Positions 21,801 to 32,324 of a stretch of 64,000 nucleotides of DNA are shown piece after piece. The stretch covers positions 62,001-126,000 of the forward strand of contig CAMXCT020001719.1 of the NCBI GenBank assembly GCA_947184155.2, in the 5' to 3' direction. Numbering within the stretch: position 1 is the first letter of the stretch; each line of letters opens with the position of its first letter. The notes under the pieces are model-generated. The model was not told where the DNA came from, did no database searches, and was given only the letters and a program-made list of their open reading frames with translations. Origin of the DNA: Cladocopium goreaui. Lineage: Eukaryota > Sar > Dinophyceae > Suessiales > Symbiodiniaceae. The position numbers and the translations under genes are program-made.

Positions 21801-22771
21801 CTTGGCTCGATCGCAGAGAAGTTGCCCGGTGAAATGCCTTGTGATATCACCTAGAACTTCCGAAGTGCAAGTTTAACGTGTGCGTTCACCCAAAGTGCGT
21901 GCTTGCCATTGCGTGAAAATGGTCATTTCACAATGATACATGATGATACACCAATTATAAAAAACATATTTCTTGGGGAATACTATCCATTTACCAGCTA
22001 TTTTGATGACCGCTATGTGACCCCATATGTCAATCCGGGGGCTCGGCAACAAGAATTAGGATGCCATCTGGCGACGACGGAGGGAACTGGTCAGCAATCG
22101 TTGAAATGGTAGCAAATTCGGAGAAGAAACGATCAAAATATATCATTAACTATATATTATAAATATAGGAATTATATATGTATGTATGATAATATTTATA
22201 TATATATATGAAGCTTATAACGGGAACTTATAGATCTGATCTAACATTTAAATGAGGGTTGAGCTAATAGCTAGCACAAGGTAGGGTGTTGTCACTAACA
22301 GTTGGAACATTTTGGAAAGTGGAACTTTGGTTATGATCCATGAGTGCTGCAAGTTTCCGAATTAAACATATATCATATCTGATATTTCATGCAACAAATG
22401 GAATGGCCCATGGACCAAATGTTTCAGGGATGTTTTACAATAGCTCTAACAAACATAGCAACAGCATTAATTTCACATCAAAATTGGTTGAAGGGAGAAT
22501 ATGAGGACACCTCCAACACCTTAGAATTGGCGGTAAAAACCATATTTTGCTGTTTTTTTGGTGTTTTTCTCGGTCAATCAATTGACATTATGAAGTTACA
22601 GCCCGTTTCACACATAGCCACAGGGACTATCCCATTCAGAAAGCCATTTGGTGGCTGGGTTCACAACCAATCACCCACCATTGAACCACCAATCACACAT
22701 ATAATAACTATACAGTATCATTATTTCACTCACTAGTCACCTCCCATCAGATACGCCAGTGATCCTGTCAG
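21801..22771. other. Non-coding, one weak exon candidate
   Basis: Island 22060-22108 after tag reads DAIWRRRRELVSNR then stop; not well supported. (ta)n at 22140-22210. The remainder shows short inverted motifs (aaccacc/ggtggtt) at 22650-22690. Nothing else recognised. Confidence 0.35.
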
Positions 22772-24636
22772 GTAGCGCTGGTGCTGCCAGAAGTGGGGAC
22801 TTGGATGCAAGGTTGGACCCAGCGGTGAGTGCTCAAAAAACAATCCAAAAATCCCTGAAGATCTGGATGTTTCTGGGGTAAGATGGTGGTTTTTAACCAA
22901 CAAAATATCGACATCTTCGGCAACAAGTATGGTGGTTTATTAATGGTTCAACGTGATCGATATATATATATGATGATATATGATTTACATGGTGGTTTGC
23001 CGGGGATGATGTACATATCTAGGGATTTCGAAGTAAGCTGGGAATATCATAGGGTATATATGACCGACTTGATATTAATTGTACCGTTTTCCCGTTTCAG
23101 AACCAAGGGTTGCTACATACGAATGAGGAAGCATTCAACGACCTAATGCTGACTTTGTGCATGGGAGGAATAAACCGTCCAAGAGGAATGGGAAACTATG
23201 ACGAACAAGGCCTGAAGGTGCAGCCACAGGAAGCAGCAGACGTAGAACTTCCTTGGGACGACGCACGGCAACTGGTAGAAGCAGTCGTACTGTCTCGAGT
23301 TGACACACTAGATAACGCAGTAAAGGTGCTTGGACAGAGTTGGGTTCCAACTTGGAACGGCTGGAAAGAATTGCGCCAATGTGCGACAGAGCGCTGTTGT
23401 GTTGCAATCGCGGAGCGACTGTGCGACATCGCCCAGCAAAACACCCCTTACCAAAGCAAGACCGACATCCAAGCATTGCAGACTTTGACGTCCGAAGGGT
23501 TCATGTGGCGGAAAGCGCTGTCACACGGCGTGAATAACTGCTTGATCGATTCCCTCATATTGTGCTTGTCGTATGAACACATTTTGCCTCATAACTTGAC
23601 TGCAGATGTCACAGCCAGGTGACGCGTTGCAGCTGCATGCCGAAAGCATTTGATTCAAGAGATTGGGGACGAAGTGGCTCCAGGCAGCAATGGGCTTTTC
23701 CCATTCTTAGATGCGCATCGGGATGGCCCCAGAATTGTAGGTTTTTTATTCCATTGGTTTCGCGTAGTTGCGCGCAGGAATGTGTTAATTCATGTGCATA
23801 ACAGATTTGGTGAGCACGCTGCAGGTGCAGACGGGAATAAAATTGCAGTAAACTTTGGCCATGGGTACCCACAACAGCCTGTTTTGCAGCTACACATTTA
23901 TAACCACACGTCTGTTCGAGGTAGAGGGTATCATTTTGATAGCTTGCTCCCGATCACTGGGCGTGATACCGAACCAGGGAAAAAGAGAAGCCGTACCGTA
24001 GCGGCCATCAACGCAACGAAGATAGAAGCAGAGTCCGTTGCGACAGGATCACAACTCAATGCTCTGCAGCGAGAATCGCAGAGAAGCGGTGGTACACCTG
24101 AGAAGCTGAGTTGCAGCAAGGAGGGACTAGAACAGCAAGCAGATCAAAGAGCAGAAACCGTATTTGCAAAGATGGCGTGGTACTTTCATGGCACGACTTT
24201 CCCGATATCCTGGCTTGATGCACTACTAGCAAATTTGATTTTTCACGGATATATGTTACAGTGTCCAGATTTGCTTGCGCGTCAGGATGCACGCTTTCAC
24301 CTATGTAGAACATGCCAGGCAAATTTAGAACCGGAGCAACTAGAAGGCGACGAAGCCTGCGATTTACAGCATCATCTCGCGAAGGCAGCGTTTTTTTTCA
24401 CAAGTGGGAGCCGAAGTGACGTGAGTGCTGAGGTACATGTGTACGATTCAACTACCACTGACCTCAGTGTACCGCTCGATGTTTACACCATCGGTCGACA
24501 TGACAGCTTGCTGGTACCAGTCTTCCGCCTCTATCACTACAAAAACGGCCGTTACGCTGCCTTGTTGCCTGCTAACCCAGCAGAACGGCCTGTGTTCACA
24601 AGTGGCGGCTCGCAGATAGCAAACAAAATGACATGA
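22772..24636 (+). CDS. OTU-like cysteine peptidase, Helitron-associated, interrupted
   Basis: OTU peptidases cleave ubiquitin-type conjugates; OTU-like domains are known companions of Helitron Rep/helicase proteins. A short exon 22772-22824 (GSAGAARSGDLDARLDPA, donor GTGAGT) appears to splice in phase 0 to 23101 (NQGLLHTNEEAFNDLMLTLC). The nucleophile region is SHGVNNCLIDSLILCL (Cys about 144 of the ORF from 23110). After the in-frame TGA at 23620-23622 the same frame continues, and the histidine motif follows as QLHIYNHTSVRGRGYHFDSL. Further on there is a Cys pair (LCRTCQANLE), and the frame ends at 24634-24636. The TGA lies between the catalytic Cys and His, so this copy cannot make the domain without readthrough. 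The next ORF starts at 24633, overlapping by four bases. Confidence 0.65.
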
Positions 24637-26663
24637 GTGCAACGTGCACTGTAACGCCGCCGACAAATTCGTTTGGAACAATTGGCTGCGCTGCCGGCAT
24701 AGGCGCAGCGCCCGATTTGCGCGCGCCGCCGATTGAGCAAGTGCGTGAAATCTTACAGCGGTTCTGTGACCAAAGAGGCGCAGATGTGCAAGTTGACGAG
24801 AGAGACGCGCATCGAGTGAGTGATGCTTGGTGGAACTTAGATGCGCTGGGAATAATTTTGCACACCCTTCTGCAGGCAGGGTTAACTTTTGCAGATGCAG
24901 GCATGCATCACGCACGTAGATTAGCAAATCAGTGGCGCGGTTTCTATACTACACAGACGCAAGGTGCTGGGAAACGATTGTCAGATGGTTCAATGGAGAC
25001 AGCTCAGAAGGAAAATGTCGGTCATAAGACGGCTGCAACAGATGCAGCTGCTACCTGCTCTTTGCACAGCACACCAGCCGAGAGACAAGAACCAACTAGT
25101 ACCAGTGACGTGAATCTGAGCATTACGGCTCGAAAACGGCAGGCAACGCAGCAAGATGCAAGTGCAAGCCCAGCGCGCAAAACAGAGATGCGTGTGCCTC
25201 CTCGCCGTGTGCGCCACAAAGCACCGCCGGTCGGACCAACAACAGCACCAACATCCGAAACTGGTTCGCTTCACGGCGCTAGCACTGACGCAGAAGATAT
25301 CTATCCTTTGCGGCTCTGGAAGCCGTCGCAAGGAAACAAAGACCCTCGGGCAGCGTATGATTTTGCAATGCAAGATGCAACAGCTCTTCTTTCAGACAAG
25401 CCTACATTGCCGGAACGCCTGCATGCCGCAACTGACCCTGAGATGGCATATGACTTGCCGGATTACCATTGCGCATTTCGAAGCTGCGGGTTCGAGTGTG
25501 CGACACAGGCGACGCTCGCAGAACACGTTGCTCAGCATCATGCGACTGCGTTACATGACTTGGCATTACGGTGGTCATCACAGGTTGCCCCTGCGCAAGC
25601 GACATTCCAGGCATATCAAGACCTGCTAACGCAGCGCTGCCAACAGTCTGGTCCCCTTGCGACCTGTTCTATTGACCGACGCTGTTTGCGGAGATTCCGT
25701 TCTAACATGCTGGGTCACCATGTCGGTACCGCGATCTGCTTCGTGTGCGCGCGTCGGTTCCCATTCGTGGACGGTTTTCCGAACCAACAAATTGCATGGC
25801 TACGAGCATACGAGCCACGCACTGGATTGTTCTTCGACCATGTTCCTGAGATGCTCGAAGCTTTGTTGGGTATGAGCACGTATCACGCACGTTATGTGGC
25901 AACTCTGCCTGCTGATACGCAACCTGGTTTGCAAGTTGAATTGGCGCAGTGGACCTGTAACATCGTTTACGCCTCATATAATATGAGTGTGCTTGCATGC
26001 CCAGAAGATAAAAGATGCAGTCAGCGTTGTCCTTCGAATCGGCTGTGCACGCATTGCGAAATACCTATGTGCACGTCTTGCCACACCAGGATATATCGAC
26101 AAAGAATGAAGCCTCTAGAGGCACTGAGCAACGACTTGTTCCTGGGGCATCCGCCGAAAGAACTATATGGCCAAGAATGCACGATTTTGGAATTATTATG
26201 CGCAAGTCCGTGCATGACTGCATTAACGTGTTTCAGCATTGAATGGCGGTATCTTCAAGATCGCAGTCTAGCCCAAGATGCGCTCATGAATCGACATCGT
26301 CTGTGTGCAAAGGGCAATGCCACGACATTTCCGCTCCCCTGGGAAGACCTGCTAGCGGAATTTGAGCGTCTGGGAGCCTCGGCTACCAAGGCTTCCGTGA
26401 ATATGCTGCCGCACGTTGGTAAGGAACTAAGTGACAAGGTAGCCGTCATCATGAAAATCGGTGACAAGACAGATAAAGAGGCAATACGTCAACAAATTAT
26501 ACATCAGGCCGTCGTTCGTCGCCGGGTCGTTGTAGGGCTGATTGCTGCCATGGTTGCACGTAGCCATCAGGCATATCAGGGTATAGATATGGCAGTCGTA
26601 GAAACGCGCGCTGAGATGCTCCCCGATAATGACGTGCCGGCTGAAATCAATTGCGTTGCTTGA
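24633..26663 (+). CDS. Helitron-associated Cys-rich protein with C2H2 motif
   Basis: 676 codons. The N-terminal 250 residues are helical then low-complexity. At about residues 279-303 is a C2H2-type finger (YHCAFRSCGFECATQATLAE, then HVAQHH). Residues about 360-375 carry a CFVCARRFPF motif, and about 475-510 a dense cysteine cluster (CPEDKRCSQRCPSNRLCTHC ... MCTSCHTR), as in the DUF6570-like region that precedes Rep in many Helitrons. Such regions probably bind DNA. The frame ends at 26663, but homologous-looking sequence continues in the +1 ORF from 26629, so a single protein probably existed before an indel near 26640. The start at 24633 is the first ATG, and only the four-base ATGA overlap with the upstream frame supports it. 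Confidence 0.65.
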   Translation: MSATCTVTPPTNSFGTIGCAAGIGAAPDLRAPPIEQVREILQRFCDQRGADVQVDERDAHRVSDAWWNLDALGIILHTLLQAGLTFADAGMHHARRLANQWRGFYTTQTQGAGKRLSDGSMETAQKENVGHKTAATDAAATCSLHSTPAERQEPTSTSDVNLSITARKRQATQQDASASPARKTEMRVPPRRVRHKAPPVGPTTAPTSETGSLHGASTDAEDIYPLRLWKPSQGNKDPRAAYDFAMQDATALLSDKPTLPERLHAATDPEMAYDLPDYHCAFRSCGFECATQATLAEHVAQHHATALHDLALRWSSQVAPAQATFQAYQDLLTQRCQQSGPLATCSIDRRCLRRFRSNMLGHHVGTAICFVCARRFPFVDGFPNQQIAWLRAYEPRTGLFFDHVPEMLEALLGMSTYHARYVATLPADTQPGLQVELAQWTCNIVYASYNMSVLACPEDKRCSQRCPSNRLCTHCEIPMCTSCHTRIYRQRMKPLEALSNDLFLGHPPKELYGQECTILELLCASPCMTALTCFSIEWRYLQDRSLAQDALMNRHRLCAKGNATTFPLPWEDLLAEFERLGASATKASVNMLPHVGKELSDKVAVIMKIGDKTDKEAIRQQIIHQAVVRRRVVVGLIAAMVARSHQAYQGIDMAVVETRAEMLPDNDVPAEINCVA

Positions 26664-28365
26664 CAACGATGGGGGCTTAGATCAGGTGTTGCGCCAAAAG
26701 GCTGCCACACCGGTAAATGGTCAAATGACTGCCGAAGAAGCGAGACGGGAATTTGGTCACATGCTGAAACCCAATGCGGTTGTCCTGGAAAAGACAAGTG
26801 CTGGATACCAAGACGTGAATGCTCAACATATTTCTGCATTGGAAGAGATTGTGGCCTGCGCTGAGCCAGCATCTGCACAGCCTCTGCCCGAAGTGACATT
26901 GTATACTGGTACCAAGCTTCTGGACCAGTTCCAGCCGCTGTATTTTGCGTTGGCTTTCCCATTCGTCTTCCCGTACGGCATTGGCTTACCCGATGTTCCT
27001 AAGTGGAGCCGGCGACAGCGGCCACGAAGACACGCGGATGATCCATATGTGGAGCTGAACACGTGGGTGCGCGCCATGGCGCGACGCATCGAAGCCCAAG
27101 TCAGTCGTGATTGGGCTTTTGGCTTTACATCCTGGAATTTGCTTTTTCGATCGGCGCTGAACCTTTCACGTACTACAGACGCATATTCCCGCACATTCTT
27201 TGATGAGGACATCCAAGAATGGGTGCAACCGACTGGGCGCCATGTCGAAGCGGCTGCCCAACAATTGCTCCTTGCTTTGAAAGGTTCCTACATAGATGTC
27301 AATGGACAACCACGGCCCGTCAAGGGTGATGTCGCGAAGCTCCGCTATGTGCAAGGGCTAAAGCCTATGGCCCGAAAACTTTTGAACAACATGCGGCATA
27401 CAGCCCAAGGCTTGCCTGGGACTCAAGAAGCTCGGAAAAGGATGCGGTTCGAGATTCAAGCCATGCGTATCCGGTACGGAGTGCCGTTGTTTGTGACATT
27501 TACGCCAGATGAGGCGCATCAGCTACTTTTTGTGCGGATGACGCGCGTTCGCTCCTGTGACCCTGTTCGCGCCGCCTCCATAGGGCAAGATTTCCCGGCT
27601 GGGGAAATGTTTTTCCCGCATTTGGGATTGCAGAATGCTGTTGCCATGGGACCTTTCGAGCATGAGTTCACTTTACCGATGTCTTGGGCAGAACGCCGCG
27701 AAGTTCTAGCGCGGGATCCGTTGGCTGCCGTGGATGGGTTTCGGGTGCTGACACATTTGATGTTGAAGCATCTCTTCGGCGTTCGTGTGTGTCCATACTG
27801 TCCAGATTGCAATCGCTTCAGTGGATTGGAGCCGTGTCAAGACCTTGGCGGCAGCAGCGCAGAAGCAAACGGTGGCATATTCGGTCGCGTGGACGCAGTA
27901 TATATATCTCTCGAAGCGCAGAAGAGCAGCGGGGCGGAACATGGCCACATGCAAGTGTTTGTGCAGTGTTTGCATCAACACACTTCATTGGAGGAAATCT
28001 TCCGGCTTTCAGACGCCAAGTTGGCTGCGTTGCGCGCAGAATACGAAGCATACAATGCGCATGTGTGTCATGCAAGTTATGTGGGCCAATCGAACGAAGA
28101 CATGGAAAGCCGCATTGCCGCTGCGGAAGCATCCTGGCCAACGCACGAGCTGGACGTGACGATGACAACGGTTCCGACATATCAACTGCAACGTGCTACT
28201 GAAGCCGATAACGCCCAAAACGAAGCTGCAGACTGGCGAAGGCGCTACATGGCAGAAGACGTCGTCCAACTGCAGCTTCTGAAGCAGCATCATTACCATC
28301 CTTACAATGAAACTAGCCAAGGTCGCGTCCCATTGGCAGGCTGCCAAAAGAGTGACCGGCCAGGG
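26629..28365 (+). CDS. Helitron Rep (HUH) N-terminal region, truncated
   Basis: Rep nicks and joins DNA in rolling-circle transposition. The ORF from 26629 contains VLYTGTKLLDQFQPLYFALA-like sequence in the early part (FALAFPFVFPYG, about 106-117), the FVTFTPDEAHQLL segment (288-300), RMTRVRSCDPV (303-313), the Cys pairs VCPYCPDC (387-394), and IFGRVDAVYISLEAQKSSGA followed by HGHMQVFVQCLHQH (438-451), where H438-G-H440 is the HUH-type metal site. QGRVPLAGCQKSDRPGLF marks the region just before the conserved Helitron Cys-rich stretch. At 28366 the match to Rep ends and the frame continues for 31 codons in copied zinc-finger DNA to a stop at 28458. The catalytic tyrosines and helicase are absent. 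Confidence 0.75.
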
Positions 28366-28787
28366 CTCTTCGCAAAAAATTGCGTCGGACCCACGTGCTA
28401 CGCGAGACATGGGAAGCGATTGCAGAACACAGACAAAAACGCACGAGCCAGACCATGACGAGCGAAAAAGAAGGTACACATGAGATTGCAATCCCAAAAG
28501 AAAGAGAACAAAGTCCACCACCAGAAAAGAATTATGTGTACGTATGCCCTTTCTGCGAAAAATCTATTACTACTTCAATTGCTTCCGGACATGTCGACCA
28601 CCGACGCGTGTGCGGGAAACAATTTCGCGTGCAGGATGGAGTTCTTCGGCCGACAGCCCACTTTTCGCATACATGCCCTACTTGTGGAACCTGCGTCCAA
28701 AGCACCAAAGAATTTGGGCGAATCAAAAGCAAACACAAACAATCCAATGGTCGCGTGTGCCGCCGAACGGAATGGCATGCAAAGTAA
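28366..28787 (+). pseudogene. Truncated copy of the zinc-finger gene
   Basis: From 28366 the DNA matches 31715 onward at a constant offset of 3349 bp, with only a handful of differences across the coding part (for example GHVDHRR against GNVDHRR, KQFRV against KQIRV). The first 120 residues of the parent ORF, with the Cys-rich N-terminal domain, are missing. Its frame, open from 28380, retains VCPFCEK, HTCPTCGTC and the basic C-terminus EWHAK. It is out of frame with the Rep sequence it is fused to. Probably a non-functional fragment carried by a segmental duplication. Confidence 0.75.
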
Positions 28788-29714
28788 CAACAAAGAAGCT
28801 CTCAGCATGAAAACTTGCAACAAGAAAACAGGCTCGCAAATAATCACCTGCCGAAGAAAAACAACATGTCCTGGAAATCACCTCTCGTGGAGAAAACACC
28901 AGGGCTCTGAAGGACGACTGAGTTCCAGAACCACGCCAAAAAACTGCCTAACGTGTCGTCTGAAAGCCCAGAAACAGCTGTTTTTTTTTAAATAAGCTGC
29001 TGGCTACTGGCTGCTAGCTGCTACTGGCGCTGGCTGCTGGCTACTAGCTATGTGCACCTTTTGCGTGCTCTTGCCCATGTTCTTGACACCCATTGGTGCT
29101 ATATAAACGAGAAAACTGCCAAACGTCACGTTTGAAACCCTATAGAAATATATACAAGATATATAGAAGTGCCTAACGTGTTGTCTGACATCCTAGAAAA
29201 ACACAATTTTTCGATAGATTCTGTTGCTGGCGGCTGCTAGCAGTAAAGCAGGTTCGAAAAAATCACCTCCCGGGGGGGGAAACACCAGGGCTCTGAAGGA
29301 CGAGCGAGTGCCAGAATCACGCCAAAAAAGTGCCTGACGTGTCGTCTGAAATCCTAGAAAAATCTAGATTTTTGGTAGGCTGCTGGCTACTGGCTGCTGG
29401 CTGCTACTGGCGCTGGCTGCTAGCTACTGGCTATGTGCACCTTTTGCGTGCTCTTGCCCACGTTCTTGACACCCATTGGTGCCATCCTTGAAAAACATAA
29501 TTTTTCGTGCTGCTAGCTGCTGCACTGCTGCCGTTGCGCGTACTGCTGCTGCGTCTGCTTGTGTCTGCTGCTGCCTACTGATGCTTGCTGCTGCCTGCTG
29601 CTGCCTGCGGCGGCCTGCTGCCTGCTGCTGCTGCTGCTGCTGCTGGTGGCTGCTGCTGCTGTGGTGCTGCTGTCGTGCTGCTGCAATCAAACAGCTTCCA
29701 AAGCAAGAAACAAC

Positions 29715-29765
<51 letters not shown>

Positions 29766-30600
29766 TGCCCTTTTGCGTGCTCTTGCCCATGTTCTTGATA
29801 CCCATTGGTGCCATATAAATGAGAAAATTGCCAAACGTGACGTCTGAAACCCTATAGAAATATATACAAGATATATAGAAGTACCTAACGTGTCGTCTGA
29901 CATCCTAGAAAAACACAATTTTTCGACAGATTCTGTTGCTGGAGGCTGCTAGCAGTAAAACAGTTTCGAAAAAATCACCTCCCGGGGGAAAACACCAGGG
30001 CTCTGAAGGACGAGCGAGTGCCAGAACCACGCCAAAAAAGTGCCTAACGTGTCGTCTGAAATCCTAGAAAAAGCTAGATTTTGGGTAGGCTGCTGGCTAC
30101 TGGCTGTTGGCTGCTACTGGCGCTGGCTGCTAGCTACTGGCTATGTGCACCTTTTGCGTGCTCTTGCCCACGTTCTTGACACCCATTGGTGCTATATAAA
30201 CGAGAAAACTGCCAAACGTCACGTTTGAAACCCTATAGAAATATATACAATATATATAGAAGTGCCTAACGTGTCGTCTGACACCCTAGAAAAACACAAT
30301 TTTTCGATAGATTCTGTTGCTGGGGGCTGCTAGCAGTAAAACAGGTTCGAAAAAATCACCTCCCGGGGGGGGAAAGCACCAGGGCTCTGAAGGACGAGCG
30401 AGTGCCAGAACCACGCCAAAAAAGTGCCTAACGTGTCGTCTGAAATCCTAGAAAAATCTAGATTTTTGGTAGGCTGCTGGCTACTAGCTGCTGGCTACTA
30501 CTGGCGCTGGCTGCTAGCTACTGGCTATGTGCACCTTTTGCGTGCTCTTGCCCACGTTCTTGACACCCATTGGTGCCATCCTAGAAAAACACAATTCTTC
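28366..30600. repeat. Segmental duplication, left copy
   Basis: Matches 31715 to about 33640 in direct orientation, offset 3349 bp at the left and about 3356 bp at the right. It covers the zinc-finger gene tail and several 384-bp units. The left copy has one additional 384-bp unit (start near 30533). Confidence 0.7.
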
Positions 30601-30640
30601 GTGCTGCTAGCTGCTGCACTGCTGCCGTTGCGCTTACTGC
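28990..30640. repeat. 384-bp CTG-rich satellite, array 1
   Basis: Five units recognised by the marker accttttgcgtgctcttgcc at about 29056, 29439, 29768, 30149 and 30533, giving spacings near 383, 330, 380 and 384. Each unit carries ggctgctggctactggctgc tracts, cctaacgtgtcgtctga, the cacctcccggggg block and aggacgagcgagtgcc. Long (CTG)n runs sit at 29585-29775 and 30665-30830. Open frames (poly-Ala, poly-Gln, poly-Leu/Cys) are artefacts of the CTG runs. Confidence 0.9.
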
Positions 30641-30834
30641 TGCTGGGTCTGCTTGTGTCTGCTGCTGCCTACTGATGCTTGCTGCTGCCTGCTGCTGCCT
30701 GCGGCGGCCTGCTGCCTGCTGCTGGTGCTGCTGCTGGTGGCTGCTGCTGCTGTGGTGCTGCTGTCGTGCTGCTGCAATCAAACAGCTTCCAAGCAAGAAA
30801 CAACTGCTGCTGCTGCTGCTGCTGTATGAGTTCG

Positions 30835-31395
30835 TTGCACCTGCCGCTGCAGAAGCTTTTGCTGCTGCTGCTACTGGTCCCCGGATAGGAAAACACCATG
30901 GCAGTGAAGGACGGAGAAGCCCCAAAATTGCACCCCCGAAACCCATAGAAAATGATGATTTTGGCGGCTTTTTCCTCTTGCTGCTGCTATGAATATGAAG
31001 TTTGGCTACCTTTTCCTCCTGCTGGTCCCCGGACAGGAAAACACCATGGCAGTGAAGGACGGAGAAGCTTCAAAATTGCACCCCGAAAATGCCTAACGTA
31101 ACTTCTGAAACCCATAGAAAATGATGATTTTGGCTACTTTTTCCTCTTGCTGCTGCTATGAATTTTGGCTACCTTTTCCTCCTGCCGCTGCAGAGGCTTT
31201 TGCTGCTGCTGCTGCTGGTCCCCGGATAGGCAAACACCATGGCAGTGAAGGACGGAGAAGCCCCAAAATTGCACCCCGAAAATGCCTAACGTAACTTCTG
31301 AAACCCATAGAAAATGATGATTTTGGCGGCTTTTTCCTCTTGCTGCTGCTATGAATATGAAGTTTGGCTACCTTTTCCTCCTACTGGTCCCCGGA
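30835..31395. repeat. Second satellite family, 148-193 bp spacing
   Basis: Four starts of ggtccccgga at 30876, 31024, 31217 and 31386 define units containing aacaccatggcagtgaagga, gcctaacgtaacttctgaaa and atgatgattttggc(g)gctttttcctcttgctgctgc. It shares acgt-ctgaaa-ccatagaaa motifs with the 384-bp family and may be a distant relative. Its last unit supplies the apparent start of the zinc-finger ORF. Confidence 0.85.
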
Positions 31396-32136
31396 CGCGT
31401 CTGTATGTCATGTGATACAAAAAAAGCATGTTTTGTTTGCCAAAGCAAACAAACGAAAGAACACTTCGGCGCCTCAGCGTGGATGGCAAGGGAGCCCAAG
31501 CGAAGAGTGTGTTTGCAGTGCCAAACGAAAACGCGTGGTTCTTGGAAGTGCGCAGCATGTCAGCAACGCAAACCGCAGCAGCAATTTTCTGATTTCATTA
31601 GAAAGCGGTCTTCTGGCGAAAACGGTGCACAAACATGCAATGCATGTCGCGCCGTTCTTGCGCAAGCTGTTCTCCGCAAGCGGGCTGCTGCATCGAACAT
31701 AAGCCGACTGGAACCTCTTCGCAAAAAATTGCGTCGGACCCACGTGCTACGCGAGACATGGGAAGCGATTGCAGAACACAGACAAAAACGCACGAGCCAG
31801 ACCATGACGAGCGAAAAAGAAGGTACGCATGAGATTGCAATCCCAAAAGAAAGAGAACAAAGTCCACCACCAGAAAAGAATTATGTGTACGTATGCCCTT
31901 TCTGCGAAAAATCTATTACTACTTCAATTGCTTCCGGAAATGTCGACCACCGACGCGTGTGCGGGAAACAAATTCGCGTGCAGGATGGAGTTCTTCGGCC
32001 GACAGCCCACTTTTCGCATACATGCCCTACTTGTGGAACCTGCGTCCAAAGCACCAAAGAATTTGGGCGAATCAAAAGCAAACACAAACAATCCAATGGT
32101 CGCGTGTGCCGCCGAACGGAATGGCATGCAAAGTAA
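31351..32136 (+). CDS. Cys-rich zinc-finger protein (Stc1-like spacing)
   Basis: 261 codons. After a short N-terminus that lies in satellite DNA (MNMKFGYLFLLLVPG), cysteines come in regular pairs: C18/C21, C27/C30, C54/C57, C67/C70 and C96/C99, with KTRGSWKCAACQQRKPQQQF between. The W-K-C-x2-C-x-x-x-K-x(4)-F pattern resembles the Stc1 zinc-finger domain or related treble-clef/zinc-ribbon modules used for protein or nucleic-acid binding. This is a pattern judgement, not a search result. The C-terminal part has VCPFCEK with HRRVCGK and HTCPTCGTC, then a basic tail. The true start may be an upstream exon joined near 31394, since the first 14 codons derive from the repeat. It ends with TAA at 32134-32136. 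It is the parent-like copy of the fragment at 28366. Confidence 0.55.
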   Translation: MNMKFGYLFLLLVPGRVCMSCDTKKACFVCQSKQTKEHFGASAWMAREPKRRVCLQCQTKTRGSWKCAACQQRKPQQQFSDFIRKRSSGENGAQTCNACRAVLAQAVLRKRAAASNISRLEPLRKKLRRTHVLRETWEAIAEHRQKRTSQTMTSEKEGTHEIAIPKEREQSPPPEKNYVYVCPFCEKSITTSIASGNVDHRRVCGKQIRVQDGVLRPTAHFSHTCPTCGTCVQSTKEFGRIKSKHKQSNGRVCRRTEWHAK

Positions 32137-32324
32137 CAACAAAGAAGCTCTCAGCATGAAAACTTGCAACAAGAAAACAGGCTCGCAAATAATCACCTGC
32201 CGAAGAAAAACAACATGTCCTGGAAATCACCTCTGGTGGAGAAAACACCAGGGCTCTGAAGGACGACTGAGTTCCAGAACCACGCTAAAAAACTGCCTAA
32301 CGTGTCGTCTGAAAGCCCAGAAAC

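Larger units (their letters stand above)
22772..28365 (+). mobile_element. Helitron-like element, truncated on the right
   Basis: Three overlapping or adjacent ORFs on one strand carry the hallmarks of a Helitron-like rolling-circle element: an OTU-like cysteine peptidase, a Cys-rich/C2H2 protein of the type preceding Helitron Rep, and a Helitron_like_N Rep with an HUH-type motif. The usual SF1/Pif1 helicase is missing: at 28,366 the Rep frame runs into sequence copied from the zinc-finger gene at 31.7 kb. The ORFs are GC-richer than the flanks. Termini (5' TC, 3' hairpin plus CTRR) could not be placed. The copy also carries an in-frame stop and a frame change, so it is probably inactive. Confidence 0.75.

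Noticed and set aside
24633-24636. Translational coupling at the ATGA overlap of the Helitron ORFs
   Set aside because: This mechanism is bacterial or viral; in this nuclear context an indel or separate exons are more likely.
29424-30992. Poly-Ala, poly-Gln and poly-Leu/Cys ORFs
   Set aside because: Produced by CTG/CAG runs in the satellite; no independent coding evidence.
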